From: Augochlora pura
Taxonomy: Eukaryota; Arthropoda; Insecta; Hymenoptera; Halictidae
Length of the DNA stretch: 64,000 nt
Reading direction: 5' to 3'
Assembly (NCBI RefSeq): GCF_028453695.1
Contig: NC_135772.1
Location: 8,866,001 to 8,930,000 of the forward strand
In this document: positions 23,550-36,596 of the stretch, one piece after another
Position numbering within the stretch: position 1 is the first letter of the stretch
Layout: each line of letters starts with the position of its first letter
The notes under the pieces: generated by a model
What the model saw: the letters and a program-made list of their open reading frames with translations, nothing else
What the model was told of the DNA's origin: nothing
Databases searched by the model: none
Translations under genes and position numbers: made by a program

Positions 23550-25313
23550 TTGAAAGTAAGAGAACGAACGGTTAAACTGTTTTTGTGACCTTTTTTGCGA
23601 CCTTTTTTGTTTAATCAATAAGGAAATGACAAGCCGTTGCACCTGGAAACCTTCACCGTGGCGTACGTCATCGATTGCCTACCGAAACCGGTAGATATTG
23701 GCAACTGCATTTTTTCTAACCTAAGATTTCGTTACCACGCATTATGAAACCGGTCTATCCTTTATTTAGATCCGCCAGTTATGTTAAGCGTTGCTCTTGC
23801 CTAAAGTGTACGTATCAAGTTAGAATTAACTGCGCGTTAGCGTAGCCATTATAGAACTGAGATATGGGGGGTGAGGGGTGGCAACGGGGAGAAGTTTTCA
23901 CTGTCTTCAAATTAATCTACGTTATTATTATTGATGTATCGAATTCCAGTGCTGAAAAGTGAAAGGCAGTACGATGATATCATTAACGATCGAATTACCG
24001 AATCCAAGATCTGAAAAAGGAAAAGGGAGGGAGATTAAGTAACTACTTCCTGAATTATACTCGTAACTCACAGGCATAAAATGATCGATAAAGTTGAATT
24101 TAATTTTATTGGGTAAATTACAAAACTGCAATTATCGAGATCGGAGTTGGTTTTTGTTTAAGTGTAGGTATACGAGTTAATCATTTCTACAAAGCTGTTT
24201 CTATGTCCCTAATTATACTATATTATAGTAATATAGTAATAAATATTATACTAATATTATACATATAATAACTACTATAGCAATAACTATTAATAATCTT
24301 TAGCGATGTAACACATCTATATGTAATTATCTGTAATTATAGCGTTAATTGTTGCCATTAAGAAATGCTGATATGAATTAAATTGCAAATATGACGAAGG
24401 ATATAAATGATAAACAATTGCCACAGCAGGATTTTTGGTAATCTTGAAACGAATCGTTCGTTCAGGAATGACTGTTTAGATAAGTTTTAACAAATAAAAA
24501 TAATGCCTTGAATTTAGCTTGCTACATATTTTAACAATTTACGATTAGAATATAATTATTTACGTCTTAACTGATAAAATTCTCGCCGTGAAACCATTTA
24601 ATAAATATATTTTTACCACTTGCAAGTTAATTGTGTTTTTAATGAAACTATTTAATAAATGTTTAATAACGATATTTCAAATACTGTTGTACTATTTTAC
24701 ATACACTATAAAATTATTAAGAAAATAAGCAAATGCAGCAATTTTTTTTGCATAAGAAGATGTCGTATTAATGTTAAAATTGGTTTAATATTAACGTCTT
24801 GGGCTATGAAGTTCTTATTTTATCCTGCACTATCACTCTGCTAAAGCACATAGAATGATATTTTATAGCAAATTACATTTTTGTGGAAATCCAAGTATCT
24901 GTAGTTCATAGATATACTTGAATGGATATGGTATTTCAAAGTAAGAAGTTGCACGATGTGCGTGGTTATGGAACATAGTCGAGAAACGAGATAGAGCAGA
25001 AGGAGAAACAGATCCCGCGAAATCAGATCACAACCATTTCTGGGTCGAGAATGACTAACTTGCGGTCGTGCGGGTGTTAAACAGAAAGTTCGAGACAGGT
25101 TCAAGAAAACTGCGTCGGTGGAAGGTTTACGTGGGCTCGAGACGGAAGCAATGCTTGCTCCGGAGGTAGCAACGGTAACGGGATCACCGATACGGATCAT
25201 TAGCATTCTCCACTGCACGTTTAAGTGCGACCACGAAACTAGTTGGGCTACGAATCGTCTGAAAATCTGTTCTGATATAAACGATGCCAAAATCGATACG
25301 GCCACGAACGATC
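23550..25313. other. AT-rich non-coding DNA
   Basis: A very AT-rich run with TATTATA-type low complexity covers 24219-24300. A GC-richer patch at 24960-25310 carries overlapping ORFs on both strands (154 and 82 codons) without recognisable domains. Nothing is supported as a gene. Confidence 0.5.
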
Positions 25314-25561
25314 TTAACCCTTTGCACTCGAGTGGTGATTCTGAGGCACCATTAAAATTGTTATAGTACGTTCCAAAATCATTTTTATATTATGAAAAAT
25401 TAGATTTCAAAAATTATTAAAAATATAACTGTTGTTGCCTGAGTTACAATATTCAATTTCATATGCATGAAATACATTTTGTCATATAAAATGGAAATTT
25501 TATATGTCAAAAAAGTTATTTTAAAATTACAGTTAAAATGGTTTCGAGTACAATGGGTTAA
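25314..25561. mobile_element. TTAA-MITE family C, 248 bp
   Basis: The left end TTAACCCTTTGCACTCGAGT pairs imperfectly with the right end TTTCGAGTACAATGGGTTAA. It is flanked by TTAA. The terminus resembles family B, but the interior differs. It is non-coding. Confidence 0.75.
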
Positions 25562-27184
25562 ACCCCACCTGGAACCACCACTAAACGGTTTAAAATGATC
25601 CGTATCGGATTTCCTAAGGCTTTATCACTAGTTAAGTAACAAATTAAATGAATACAACTTCAAGAAATTGTAGGACCTGTTAGAAAACGAACTTATGGAT
25701 TTTTATAGGACGAAATAATGCATACAATTGTTTTTTAAAAAGTGCCTTATTTAAAAGCATATACAGCGATGTGCAAAGTGAGAACACACTGATAAAAACG
25801 CAAAAACATTAATAATTCGCAATAAGTCAGTCAAATAATTGGAATATTCTTCAACCAAAATTTTTCATTTAATACAAATTATCGAAAGTTACATTTTTCA
25901 AATTTTTCTATTTGAGCTTGTGACAAAAGTCCAAACAATACATTTTATGTATGTTTTATGTACGTACTTAGGCACATTTAAACGATTCTTGGCGGAGCAT
26001 GTTAAGCTGTATAAATATGTAGCGTTGCAATTTGAAATTTGACATTGAGCCAATATGGCGGTCATGTCCTATAAAAATTTTGAACGATCCTCTCAGGAGA
26101 TTTTGCTACTATAATAAAAGTCAGTCGTAACGCTACTAAACACGCACTTAGCACATTATTCATATTCATATAAGTGAGGAACCTGCCAACGCAAATGTTG
26201 CTTTGTTATTTCTCAGCAGAGTAGAAACGGTGATAAGGCGTGAGATAATATTTTAAATAGCAGTATGTCAGCGCTATAGATCTTTACTATTGATATTGTC
26301 ATATACAGGAGCGATTATGACATTACAAGAGCCGCAAATTTCAGACTCACTATAAGAAAAACATAGATTAACGGAAGTAAAATTTTTAAATATAACCAAT
26401 AAATCAATTAAAATATATTTATAATCGACCTATAAGAACGTCCCTCCTAATATTTATTTATTTAATTATAGTGTTACAGTCTGTTCTATACAATGTAAAC
26501 TAATGGTTCTGAAAATACATCTTTAAACTTGTATTGACTTGATTATCAAAAGATAATTCATATGATCCAATACTCTCGTATTAGAAGTTCCCGCGCATGC
26601 GTGGAATATGAGACATAGTTACAAATTTAATTAAAACTAATTAATTTAGTGTTCGTGACACACACGGAAAAACGACCACTACCCAGCAGTCTTTTTTACT
26701 GCTAAGCCGTTTTATTCATGCGAACACAATCGAACAAAGGAGAATTACAAACTAAATTTTATGCTGCGAGCAATCACCTTGAATAAAACCGTATAAATAT
26801 AGATAGATATTTTAGATTAACCAGCGGAACTCGGCTTAAGAAATAATATCCGAGCGTACACTTATTTTTTTTATTACAAATGCTATCTTTACCCAGCACC
26901 GTTGCGAGCAATCTCATAATCCGATAAACGATAAGATTACCAAGTTCTCTTTTGTTAACAGAGAATTTTCTCATTTCGTTTTCAACGCCGGGGCGCCGTG
27001 AGTCATCGCGTCTATTGCGAAATCGGCCGCTGCAACCATAGCGGAATCGCGATCGAGTGCATTATAGCGATTTAGAGAAATTCTTCGTCTCTCTTTTTCT
27101 TTCCTTCTTCTGCGTTCTATATCGCCGAGCTGAACGTTATGTAAATGAAACTCTGCGAAATAATGAATGCGATGTCCTTTTATC
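25562..27184. other. non-coding DNA, possible Tc-like fragment
   Basis: ACAGCGATGTGCAAAGTGAG near 25767 looks like a Tc3/Tc1-type terminus but has no partner. The 48-bp repeat copy 2 follows at 25848-25897. The rest is AT-rich until a GC-richer patch at 26980-27140. No gene is supported. Confidence 0.4.
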
Positions 27185-27205
27185 GGGGGGGGGGGGGGGG
27201 GGGGG
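27185..27205. repeat. homopolymer run of 21 G
   Basis: There are twenty-one consecutive G on the plus strand. ORFs crossing it (polyglycine or polyproline) are artefacts of the run. Its length is probably uncertain in the assembly. Confidence 0.9.
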
Positions 27206-28762
27206 CATTACGATTACCGTTACGCAATCCATTATTTTTTCAGTATCAGCTGATGTACGGAAGATTTCATTTATTTTCAGCCATCGGAACAGTCGGTTTT
27301 TGTCATCAGTTTTTGTCATTTGATTTGTATTTCTTACCAGTCTTTGTTATTAAAGTTACTGTGAAAATTCGGACATTTCATACGTAACCTAAATACTTCG
27401 TGTCCATAAGTATAAAATAAATTCTTCTCTTCTCCAATATTAAGTTTTTCATAACCTATAGTAGAATTTATTACATGGTACTTGTCAAAGTATTTCACGT
27501 AGTAATAAATATATTTATAAATATTAAAAAATATTGTGCAATAAATATTAATAAATATGATACAATAAATATTAATAAATATTGTACAATAAATATTTCT
27601 TGTATTATAAATTCTAATAAGAATTGATTTAAAAGAATTCTTGTGATTAAAAGTTTTGGTTCGACTAGAAGTAGTGAAGTTAAAAAATAATAGTTTCAGG
27701 AATAGATATTTTGTTAATGAACGTAGCAAAAGTTCTCAATCATTATAACAAGTTCCAAATATTATTTAATGAATAATATAACAATATTAAATGGTTTTAA
27801 ACCAAAAAAATGATTCCTTTAAAAAGTAATCTATTAAATTATTTAAAGCAGCCGAAATATTTCATCTATCTTCGCAAAGCAACGCTGCAATTTAGTCTAT
27901 TAATCGAATTTTCAATTGCTGTGCTAAATTATAGCATAATTCACATTATATGCAACGCTGCAATTTATACTACATTATTATAAAAACAATTTAAATCCTG
28001 CAAATTTGGAATGACTGGTGAAATGAAATGCATTTTTCTTAAATAAGATTTTACATAACTATTCGCAATGTCGTTAAAACCATTCCTGCCATGGAAAACG
28101 ATATGTTCATTACAGATATATTTACAAAATAAATTTGCATAATTTGATGAACGAGTTAGTTTTTAATAAAACCGTAACATTTTCTCTCCGAACGTTCTAT
28201 TGTATACTAACGTTCTATAATAATATCTTTAATTAATATACAATACGGTTATAGAAGTACTCTTATCAGCAATATAGGGTTCAGAAATAAATTGGAATTC
28301 ACGATGTAGTTCCAACCGATGCTTGATAAAATCAAACTGTTCTGCCCTCCTTTTTCTTTCGCCTTCGTTGGCACAGCCAAGGTGAATTTACCTTACTGGA
28401 ACGCGGTCGTGGAACACAGTAATTTCTATACATAGTTCACGTGTCACGTGTAAATTCACTCAATCGCTCGTTTATGGATAATCTAAAAAAGAGAATATGC
28501 TAAATTAATTAATACCTGAGAATCTTTCCGTTAAAATGAACCCGAGCACGATGCAAGTTAGATTAAGCTAGTCTTGAATTAATTAACAAGCGATATAATA
28601 ATAAGCTTTTCGATGTCTCGAATATCTTCGATTTCAACTAGCAAGACAAAAATTATTATTATTCTTTATTAACGGGCTGGTAAGATCCTTTTGTGTTACA
28701 TAAAGGTGATGTGTATATACATGGCCCGGAATACATTTAAATAATAGAAATTAAAAATTACA
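27206..28762. other. AT-rich non-coding DNA
   Basis: It holds a short tandem repeat at 27539-27597 and is otherwise AT-rich, with no ORF of interest. It ends at an assembly gap. Confidence 0.5.
27539..27597. repeat. 24-25 bp AT-rich tandem repeat, 2.5 copies
   Basis: The units are CAATAAATATTAATAAATAT followed by GATA or TGTA, then a partial third unit. Confidence 0.75.
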
Positions 28763-28862
28763 NNNNNNNNNNNNNNNNNNNNNNNNNNNNNNNNNNNNNN
28801 NNNNNNNNNNNNNNNNNNNNNNNNNNNNNNNNNNNNNNNNNNNNNNNNNNNNNNNNNNNNNN
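28763..28862. other. assembly gap, 100 N
   Basis: Exactly 100 N, which is the usual placeholder length for a scaffold join of unknown size. Confidence 0.99.
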
Positions 28863-29217
28863 CAATTCGTAATATTTTCCGTGCACCACGATCATTCACA
28901 GCGCGCAATCGACCTTTGCTTTTCTTTTCACCTTAATTCTCGGGGCCTTTTAAAAAGTTTCTAATTACATTTCGACTTCTCTCTATTAATTTCGATATTT
29001 TCGAAATGCTTGCTTAGTTTTTTAAATTTAAAATAATTTTATTCTCGGTTTTATTTAATTCGGTAGCACGGCTCATTTTGAAAGATGTAAGCTAATATTT
29101 TTAAATATCTAATTACTTAATCTTTATTATTCACTGTTTATTATTGAAAAATAAACTATTATAATTCTTGGAAAACACGTAAACAGTGATCGTTATTTCG
29201 TGTATTACTGAAATAAG
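28863..29217. other. AT-rich non-coding DNA
   Basis: I see no ORF, repeat or signal here. Confidence 0.5.
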
Positions 29218-29316
29218 GATACTGTTTATATAGTTACATTCAAAATCTTTCTATACATTATTGGTTTTGAGAAACACGAAAAATTCTGTGGTGTCCTATC
29301 ATTTTGTCGCGCAGCG
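29218..29316. mobile_element. solo terminal repeat of the 45.9/52.9-kb Tc1-like family
   Basis: ATTGGTTTTGAGAAACACGA, then GGTGTCCTATCATTTTGTCG and CGCAGCG before TA, match the outer part of the right terminal repeats at 46375-46483 and 53760-53836. No transposase is attached. Confidence 0.75.
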
Positions 29317-30458
29317 TACGTACAGAATACTGTGTGCTGACAACATTTCTTCAGAGTCCATTCAGCTTTTTCGAACCGATCGGAAAGGTTAAAATTACAT
29401 CGAGAACGACTCGGGGGTGAGCCATTAGTCAACCTGGCGCTAGTTTCGAGGCAGAAAGGGTGGCGGTGGCGCGATTCGACACGGGTTGCTCGACTCGGTC
29501 GAAGCGCCATGGGGTTGAAACGGGGTTCAAAACACCGGTTGCCACGACGCTCCGGAAGCAACGGGCCTCGTTATCGATTGCAGGAAAAATTCTTTGTCAG
29601 CCCGGTGTCCGGTGACAGGACGTCGTGTAGCTTTCCCGGCTTGTTATCACGGCCACGTGTCAACAGACGGCTCGTGGCGTCCGATACGAAAGTACGAAGC
29701 GTTCGGTCGGACTGTCCACCGGCCGCGAGGATAATAATTAACGTTCCGACGTGCTGCGTGTAAACATCTCGCGAGCGGACGGGCTACGAGCCGCCCACGA
29801 TGGATAAATAATAAGCGGCAATAACAACCTGCCACGCGGCCTCTGCGTTATTACGGGCTAGTCTATCTGCGGAGCGGATCTCGGTCGTGCCACCCTCTTT
29901 TCGTTTCGCTTACTTACCAAGTTTTGCCAGGTGAAACAAGGTAGTCCACGTTCTGTCTGTATCGCTGCCGTACCGATTTTTCTTACGGTCGAGATTCAAG
30001 GAAGTGTTTTCTCTAGATTCCGATCTATGAAGGAAATTGCGCGACGCTCCAGAAGAAATATCGTTATCGCGAGGGTGGTGGTGATGGTTCGGAGTAGTAT
30101 AGTTATCGATGTAGAGATGCCACTATCGATTATTGATGAAATTATTGACATTATCGATATCTTACGACATAGTAGTATTCCCTCCATAACTGCAACAATC
30201 TCGGTTATGCTGAGCAACTGTTATGGCGAAAGTGCTATATTTTGTGCCGTTCCAGATGTAGGGTAGTAGAACCGGTTATTGTGAGGTGACCAATTGCTGT
30301 CTCTTTGGTTCGTTGTCAGGCACGAGTAATTGACATATTAAATATGTTTATTGAGTAATTAACAAAATAAAATAGTAAAAGAATTTACTATTTCTTAATG
30401 GATGAATATAAAGTTAATTATGCCTAGATTGAAAAGAGGTCGAGGTGTTAATCAGGTA
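29317..30458. other. CpG-rich block, no recognised gene
   Basis: A strongly GC- and CpG-rich region (about 29380-29920) contains overlapping ORFs on both strands of up to about 110 codons, with no domain. From 29930 to 30260 an ORF on each strand is Ile/Ser-rich. No splice-bounded exon was found. It could be a promoter or conserved regulatory block. Confidence 0.4.
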
Positions 30459-30500
30459 TTAACACTAAACCTGCTGTGTCGGTAAAAATAATAGATTTCA
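30459..30500. mobile_element. one end of a TTAA-type MITE (TTAACACTAAACCT)
   Basis: TTAACACTAAACCTGC and then TGTCGGTAAAA match the end at 2840. There is no partner end. Confidence 0.4.
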
Positions 30501-31039
30501 CATGTTCCATTTTAAAATTGTTGCGATTGCATAATAAGAATAAAGAATACATTCAGTCTTGCCGTTCTTATAATGTAACGCAAGTATTTTCATGTTGCTG
30601 TTCGGTATCTTTAGAGTTAAAGGATAAGATTGCGACTATGATTGCTGCTGTAACTAGCATTTAATGTTTCTGAGTGAGACAGGACACTAGGTGGATTTGA
30701 AATTTTCCAATCCGAAAATGTTGAATAAATATAGACATTTACTCATTAAAACCTGCTACATTCTAATCTTTCAGTTACACACCGAGTTAAAATAAATTGT
30801 TCACGTAATGCTGGGTACAATTTATTGTAAATACACTTGGAACTATAAAAACTGCACCACAAAAGTGGTAAAAATTCGGTTAGATTTATTGAACGAAACT
30901 TTGTTCGTAAACGTGCGTCATTTTTTCGCTGTGACGGCTTGCTGGACACTAGTCGCAACAGAAACGGTAGCAAAAGCCGGAAACTAAAAAATGGGAGGGG
31001 AGTTGAACAAATTACAGTATCCAGAATTACGCGATGTTC

Positions 31040-31040
<1 letters not shown>
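30501..31040. other. AT-rich non-coding DNA
   Basis: Nothing is supported here. The last bases lead directly into the 40-C run. Confidence 0.5.

Positions 31041-31080
<40 letters not shown>
31041..31080. repeat. homopolymer run of 40 C
   Basis: Forty consecutive C on the plus strand, followed by GCCCG. The run is unusually long; true length may differ from the assembly. Confidence 0.9.
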
Positions 31081-31081
<1 letters not shown>

Positions 31082-33744
31082 CCCGCAAGTTCCTTAACTC
31101 TGGCTATCGCGATCCGATGTCAGCGTAGAACTTCTTAGAAAATGTAGGAAGGTTAGTAGTAACAGCAAGGAATATTTATTCCAGGAATTACGGGTGCCGT
31201 ATTAGCGTGCACTCGTCCAACCAGGTTCCAAGAAAGTGCATAGGCGGGCCACATGCACGCGATGCAGTTCGTCACGTTAAAGCGGAGCATGTAAATGAGC
31301 CTATGCATGTGCGGCCTTTTTTTTCTCCTATATAGAAGAACCCACGAAAAAGAAAGTAATCAAAATGTAGGTGTTTTCAATTCATTTAATCGCCCATGAT
31401 TTGCGTTTTATACTTGCAAAACGAGCACTATTATAAAAAAAAGATGAAAGGAACAAAGAAATAGCATAACGATGTTTTAATGTGTTTCGATAATACGCTT
31501 TTCAATAATTACATTGTCAGTTATCCATACAAAATTGAAATGAACATTAATAAACATACGTACAAATATACATACGTATTTCAAAGCTAAGTTATACATG
31601 TGTACGTCATAGGAAAATTAATAATGGGGATATCTCCATTAAGTCAACGATTGACTGCATGTAATCAGGCAAATATTTATAGACATTGATCAATTTGTTA
31701 GTTAAACGTAAACGTTCCTAGTGACATTTCTTACATCTGTTTAAGTCTAAACTACAATAAAGCATGATTTCTCGTTCGCGAAGAGTTGTTATCATATTTT
31801 AATAATTTTAATAATACTCCTGATTGGCAGCAAACATTTCGAAAATACATTCCGCAACTTATGTCAGCTATTAATGTCTGTAGAGGTTAATGGTTACGTA
31901 ACAAGGCAACGGCAATTAGCTTGCAAGATTTGTTAAAATTCAAACTGTTCAATAATTGATTGGGAGTATATCGATAAACAACGATTACATTCGATTACTG
32001 TACAATCGCACGAAAAATCCTCTGGCGTATAATTTGTGAGTCACTTATCTCAAGTCATGCGAAACAACTTCCTGTCCTTCTTCGACGAGTTTCTCCCCGA
32101 AAACATCGCACAAAAGATCGATCGTCATCGTCGCGAACCATGAACGAGAATCTGCGGTTTCTTCGAACTCGGAAACATTTTCTTGTTCGCCTGAACTTGA
32201 ATGAGAATCGCCGCGAAATTCGATACGCTTCCAGGGGTGAATAGGCTTACAGGAATGATCGGCCATCATTATACTTCTGCGGAAACAGTGCGCGGCTTAT
32301 AGGGATTTAACGAACAAAGGGGTCTCTTCGAATATGATTAATTTAATCACGGGATTATTAACTGATACTAATTCTTCCTTTCCAAAACTTCGTTTTCAAA
32401 GAAGTGACATCACGCCTTACAACCGCGAAACCGATTATTTCAAGCTAGTGAAATGTGTAACCTAACCAAATCAATTCTGTTCCTGCGGTCTTTTTAGAGA
32501 TTTGAAAGAGAATACACGTTAATAACGGCGATGAAACACTACTACTATAAAAATATAAATGTGGTGCCCTGATACCATAGCATTAATGTAAAATTAACAT
32601 TTTTAAGTATCTTAATTTTAAACATTATTAATTCTACATTTCATTCTGAAAAATTGAGGATAACGTGCTTCAGTAGATAAAAAGTTCACTAACTTTTTTA
32701 TAATCTTCCGTTCAACTGAATAGAAGAAATAGAGCGTATTATTAGAGCATTGTAATTATTAGAGCATTGTATCTACCCGTGTATGCCAGTTTGATACTTA
32801 GCTGGAATGGTGTTCCATGAGTGATCAATGGAAGGGTTTAAACAATCGTCAATTTGCGGGTGTACATTTGACTATCGCGTAATTTTTCCGTAAACTTACG
32901 CCACTTTCAAAATATGGAATTCACAAGTATTTTTAATAAATTTGAAAATCATTCGACGGTCTATCATGTTTCAATTTTAATTCTGTATTTCTAAAGACTT
33001 TTAAAATTGGTATCCAGACCCGATTTTGCAGTAGGGAGGTCGGTGTTAATCTCTAACAGGTAATTTCATAGGAAATTGATACAAAACGGGTTCAACGGTT
33101 GTAGCCATAGCTATTATGAAACCGTTTAAAGGATCTTGTTCTAGATGATGGAGAAGTGTATATTACTTCACGGTAAATTTAACTTACTATACTCCGTAGA
33201 CAACGAAATGTTCATTCTGCTTCGGGCGATCGTAAAATGTACTCCATCGAAAAGCGTACTCGCGCGAATGAAAACGAAAGATCGTTATGCTGAACGCTAA
33301 CGGTCGAAGAGCGAACGCCGAACGCCGACTATGAAACAAGAGGGAAACGGAATCGTCCAATTTCTCAAGCGAACAGTCTCCTCCGTTTTTGTGGCGTTGA
33401 TCTCGATTCCACTGTGCCAGATACCCAATCCTCTCACCTGGTTGACTCTCCTCGCAGGTCAAGTTTCATCGAACAGCATTTGCGCGTTTCCTAGTTCCGT
33501 CTGTAAAACTACGTTGCGTTTGCGTAGCCCCTTATACTCTTGACGCTCGGAAGATTAAGTAACCTTTTCGTGTACGCAAGCACAATAGTTTAAATATTAT
33601 TTTGGTATAATTTCTACGATAACGATGATTTGTACGCCATTCATTGTACGAATTAGTGATGATTAGATTTTATGTATTTATGCTTTGTAGGCCAAATACA
33701 AAACGTTAAAAGCGTTTAAAAAATTACATATACTATATATACTA
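31081..33744. other. mostly non-coding, with one possible small gene
   Basis: GC-richer patches lie at 31090-31330, 32040-32330 and 33180-33560. The middle one holds the 74-codon ORF listed separately. An ATTATTAGAGCATTGTA unit is duplicated at 32738-32770. A CCACTTTC motif lies at 32893-32920. The remainder is AT-rich, and I see nothing else. Confidence 0.45.
32045..32269 (-). CDS. possible small acidic protein or terminal exon, 74 codons
   Basis: I do not recognise this protein. The frame opens MMADHSCKPIHPWKRIEF, continues through an acidic Ser/Glu-rich stretch (SSSGEQENVSEFEE, about residues 25-38), and then reads WFATMTIDLLCDVFGEKL, a plausible amphipathic helix, before TAA. Its composition is more protein-like than the other ORFs in this window. 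A TTTCCGCAG acceptor-like site lies just upstream of the ATG pair. An in-frame stop lies beyond that site, so the frame could be a last coding exon or a single-exon small gene. There is no good donor downstream before the stop. It could still be chance. Confidence 0.3.
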   Translation of the reverse strand: MMADHSCKPIHPWKRIEFRGDSHSSSGEQENVSEFEETADSRSWFATMTIDLLCDVFGEKLVEEGQEVVSHDLR

Positions 33745-34651
33745 CTGTGATCAAAAAGGTGAAATTGTTATTTAAAACTCCCGGGCATTAGGAAGGCAGG
33801 TAAATTTTTTTTCCTTGGTTGATAGGACTGTCTATTACATTTGCCAAGCGTTTGTTTGTTAAAAGCTTTAATTATCTCCGAGTTACACGTGTTTTTGTAA
33901 ACATCCAAAAGTGAATTTTTCGATTTTTACAATGGGTGATTTTGTTGAGCAAAGAACTTGCATCAAATTTTGTTTGCGGAACGAATATTCTTGTGCGGAC
34001 ACGTTGAAAATGTCGCGGAAGGCCTTTGGTGATCAAACTATGGCACAAAAAAGCGTTTATAAGTGGTAGAACGAGTTGAAAGCGGGCCGAGAACGCGTTG
34101 AAGACGAACCGCGCTCTGGACGACCATCAACGTCTACCGACGAGGGCCACGTTCAAAAAATCAAAGATTCGGTGCTTGAAAACCGTCGATTGACAATTAG
34201 AGACAATTAAGAATATTATTTGAGCGTTATGCGTCGTTTGCGTGAAGCTATTCGTCTAAAACAACCGGAATTATGGGCAAACAACTCTTGGTTCCTTCAT
34301 CACGATAATGCACCATGTCATACTGCAATGGTTCTTCGCGACTTTTTTGCCAAAAACTCGTACTCATATAGTTCCGCAAGCACCGTATTCGCCTGATTTG
34401 ACTCCGTGCGACTTCTGGCTATTCAGCAAACTCAAAAGGCCAATGCGGGGACGCCGTTTTGACACGATTCAGGAGATAAAAACCGAATCGAAGAAGGTCT
34501 TGAAGGCTATACCGGAAAAAGATTATGTATTCCGACTGTTTCGAGGACTGGAAAAAGCGTTGGCAAAAGTGCGTTTTATCGGACGGGAATAATAAGAATA
34601 AATAAGGAATTTACATTTTATATACAAATTCACCTTAGTTTTTGATCACAG
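33745..34651 (+). mobile_element. internally deleted mariner, 907 bp
   Basis: The termini CTGTGATCAAAAAGGTGAA and (complement of the right end) CTGTGATCAAAAACTAAGGT GAA are flanked by TA at 33743-33744 and 34652-34653. The element is shorter than a full mariner because the middle of the transposase is missing. Confidence 0.9.
33932..34592 (+). pseudogene. mariner transposase with central deletion
   Basis: The ATG at 33932 begins MGDFVEQRTCIKFCLRNEYS. The N-terminal helix-turn-helix region follows, with a TAG stop after VYKW and then GRERVEDEPRSGRPSTST. After RLTIRDN the frame stops, and the sequence resumes at YYLSVMRRLREAIR-like codons, so the block holding the first catalytic Asp is gone. 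The second Asp is in HHDNAPCHT and the third in SPDLTPCDFWLF, consistent with a DD34D mariner. The C-terminal frame from 34308 is open to TAA at 34592. The product is non-functional. The N- and C-terminal parts are well preserved, suggesting that the deletion is a major event in an otherwise young copy. Confidence 0.9.
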
Positions 34652-36596
34652 TAGTATATATATTATATGAAACATCAGGCAATATTGAGACAACGGGGCC
34701 TCTGATAATCGGGACTCTATATGCTAATGATGCAAATAGGTTGATACACAATGGACTACCGTTGGCGCAGCGTTCTCCAAAACAAGGTACCGCGTGCACG
34801 CGGGACCGAGCGATGCCGGTCCCAGAACGGTGCGCACGCGTTTGGTAACCCGGACAAACCAGTTGCTCAAGTTTACGCGATTTCGCGCGAACATTCTCAT
34901 AAATATGTTTTTGCAAAGTGACTTCCGGTGGCGGCGAGGCCGAACGGCATAAGCTGTTACGTCGACCGATGAACTTTGAAAGTGCGACGATGTCCGCCGT
35001 AAACTCCGTCGCCTTTATTACGCTTGGCATCCCGGTGTCTAAGGGTGGTGCTTTTGTTCGTAATTAAGAGTAATTAGACGTCGTGCCACCGGTGTAACTC
35101 GCTAGGTGCGAGCGTATAATTACCTGCAAAAAGGCACCTGGAATGCCCGAGCTTAATAAAGCATGTCATTATCTCTCTCTCTCTCTCTCTCTCTTGCTCT
35201 CTCTCTTTCTTGTTCTCTCGCGTCTTCCTGCCGTGACCGTTTTCTCCCTCATGTGCGCTTACTCTTTTATTTCCGCTAGGGACGCACACCTAAGACATCT
35301 CGACAGCCCTCGCCCTCCCCTCGGCACGTTCCTTTTTCGTTCCAAGGATCGTTAGGTCCAGTCCTGACATTAACGAGCCCCGTTTTCTTTACGAGTCGAC
35401 CGAACCGAGCGAAAGAGATCAATCGATTGTCCCGGGACAAACGCCGGACAGGATATTTTAATCATTTCCAACGGATTCGCCGTAAACAAGCATACGGAAT
35501 GTTCTTTTAAACTGTCAACAGATGCAGTTATCATTTACTGGGGACGGCTGCGAAAGCACCGAATTAGGAGGCTGCTTCCTTTTAGAGGGATGAAAGGATT
35601 ATTTTTTTCTTCCTGCATTTTTTATTTGCGTGGCGTTACGGAAACGCGTCCCTGGAAGTTCATGCTTCGGCTCCGCGAAGTTTCAAAGCAGTACTTTGGA
35701 AAATGGCTTTCGAGAACAGTTCCAATGAAAGTGCATAAATTTTAGGTACCCAAAGAAATTCAATCATCCTTTGTGAGCAATATACGTTTGAATTATGTAG
35801 TTTACATATTACTATTTAAATACTATCTAATTATACATTTTTGTATTTATTGAAATGAAGATGCAAAGCATTGTGTCTTGAATTTACTTTATATTTGGAA
35901 AAATTTGTTTGAATGTTTGTAGAAATGACGATGCAAATTTTTTATTGTTTACGCATGAGTCTACATTGTTGCCACTTTATCTGAACACGGATTTTTACTT
36001 CAGCTTATTTATAAAATGTAGCCACACTAACTTAGATTAACACTAGAATGATGGGGCATGGTCCCATAGAAACCTAAACTATAAATGTTACACTGTTAAA
36101 ATTACACACGTTTTTATTAAAGTTTGGTTAAATTGTTATTATGTAGACTATGGATATATAGCAAGAAAAGATTGCCCGCACTAACTAAAAAGTACACGAT
36201 CTGCACAAATATTCATTCCGATAGAAGAAATTATTATTGAACACGTGTAGCAAGATTTCTTTAACATACTGGGTCGACTACGAGGTTTGTCGGCAACCAT
36301 GTCGAGTGCATGAACTCCGGGATTGTCAACGCCGAACGACTCTGTCTTCGGAGCGAACTGCACACAGCAAACAAAAAGCGCATAACTGTGCGGCGCACGT
36401 GCCAGCCGAGAATGGCGATTAACATTACCGGTAACGGCAACTGGGTCATGACTACACTCAGATAAACGACCGATCAAGAACACCAACCGATCCGTGACCT
36501 AGACTGCCCGACACTAACTCCGCTCGACCTATTCTTCCCTCTGTCCTTTCGTAAACCTGATCATCTCATGATCAACGGATGTCGAAACTGTGAGTA
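34652..36596. other. CpG-rich to AT-rich non-coding DNA
   Basis: A GC-rich block at 34690-35720 has overlapping ORFs on both strands without domains, plus a CT microsatellite. 35740-36260 is AT-rich, and 36270-36590 is again GC-richer. No exon with splice signals was found. Confidence 0.45.
35171..35218. repeat. CT dinucleotide microsatellite
   Basis: An uninterrupted CT run is followed by imperfect CT/TTC units. Confidence 0.9.

Noticed and set aside
24841..25305. 154-codon minus-strand ORF overlapping an 82-codon plus-strand ORF
   Set aside because: No recognisable motif on either strand; the plus-strand ORF ends inside a MITE.
27057..27387. Overlapping ORFs with polyglycine or polyproline
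   Set aside because: They are created by the 21-G run read in different frames.
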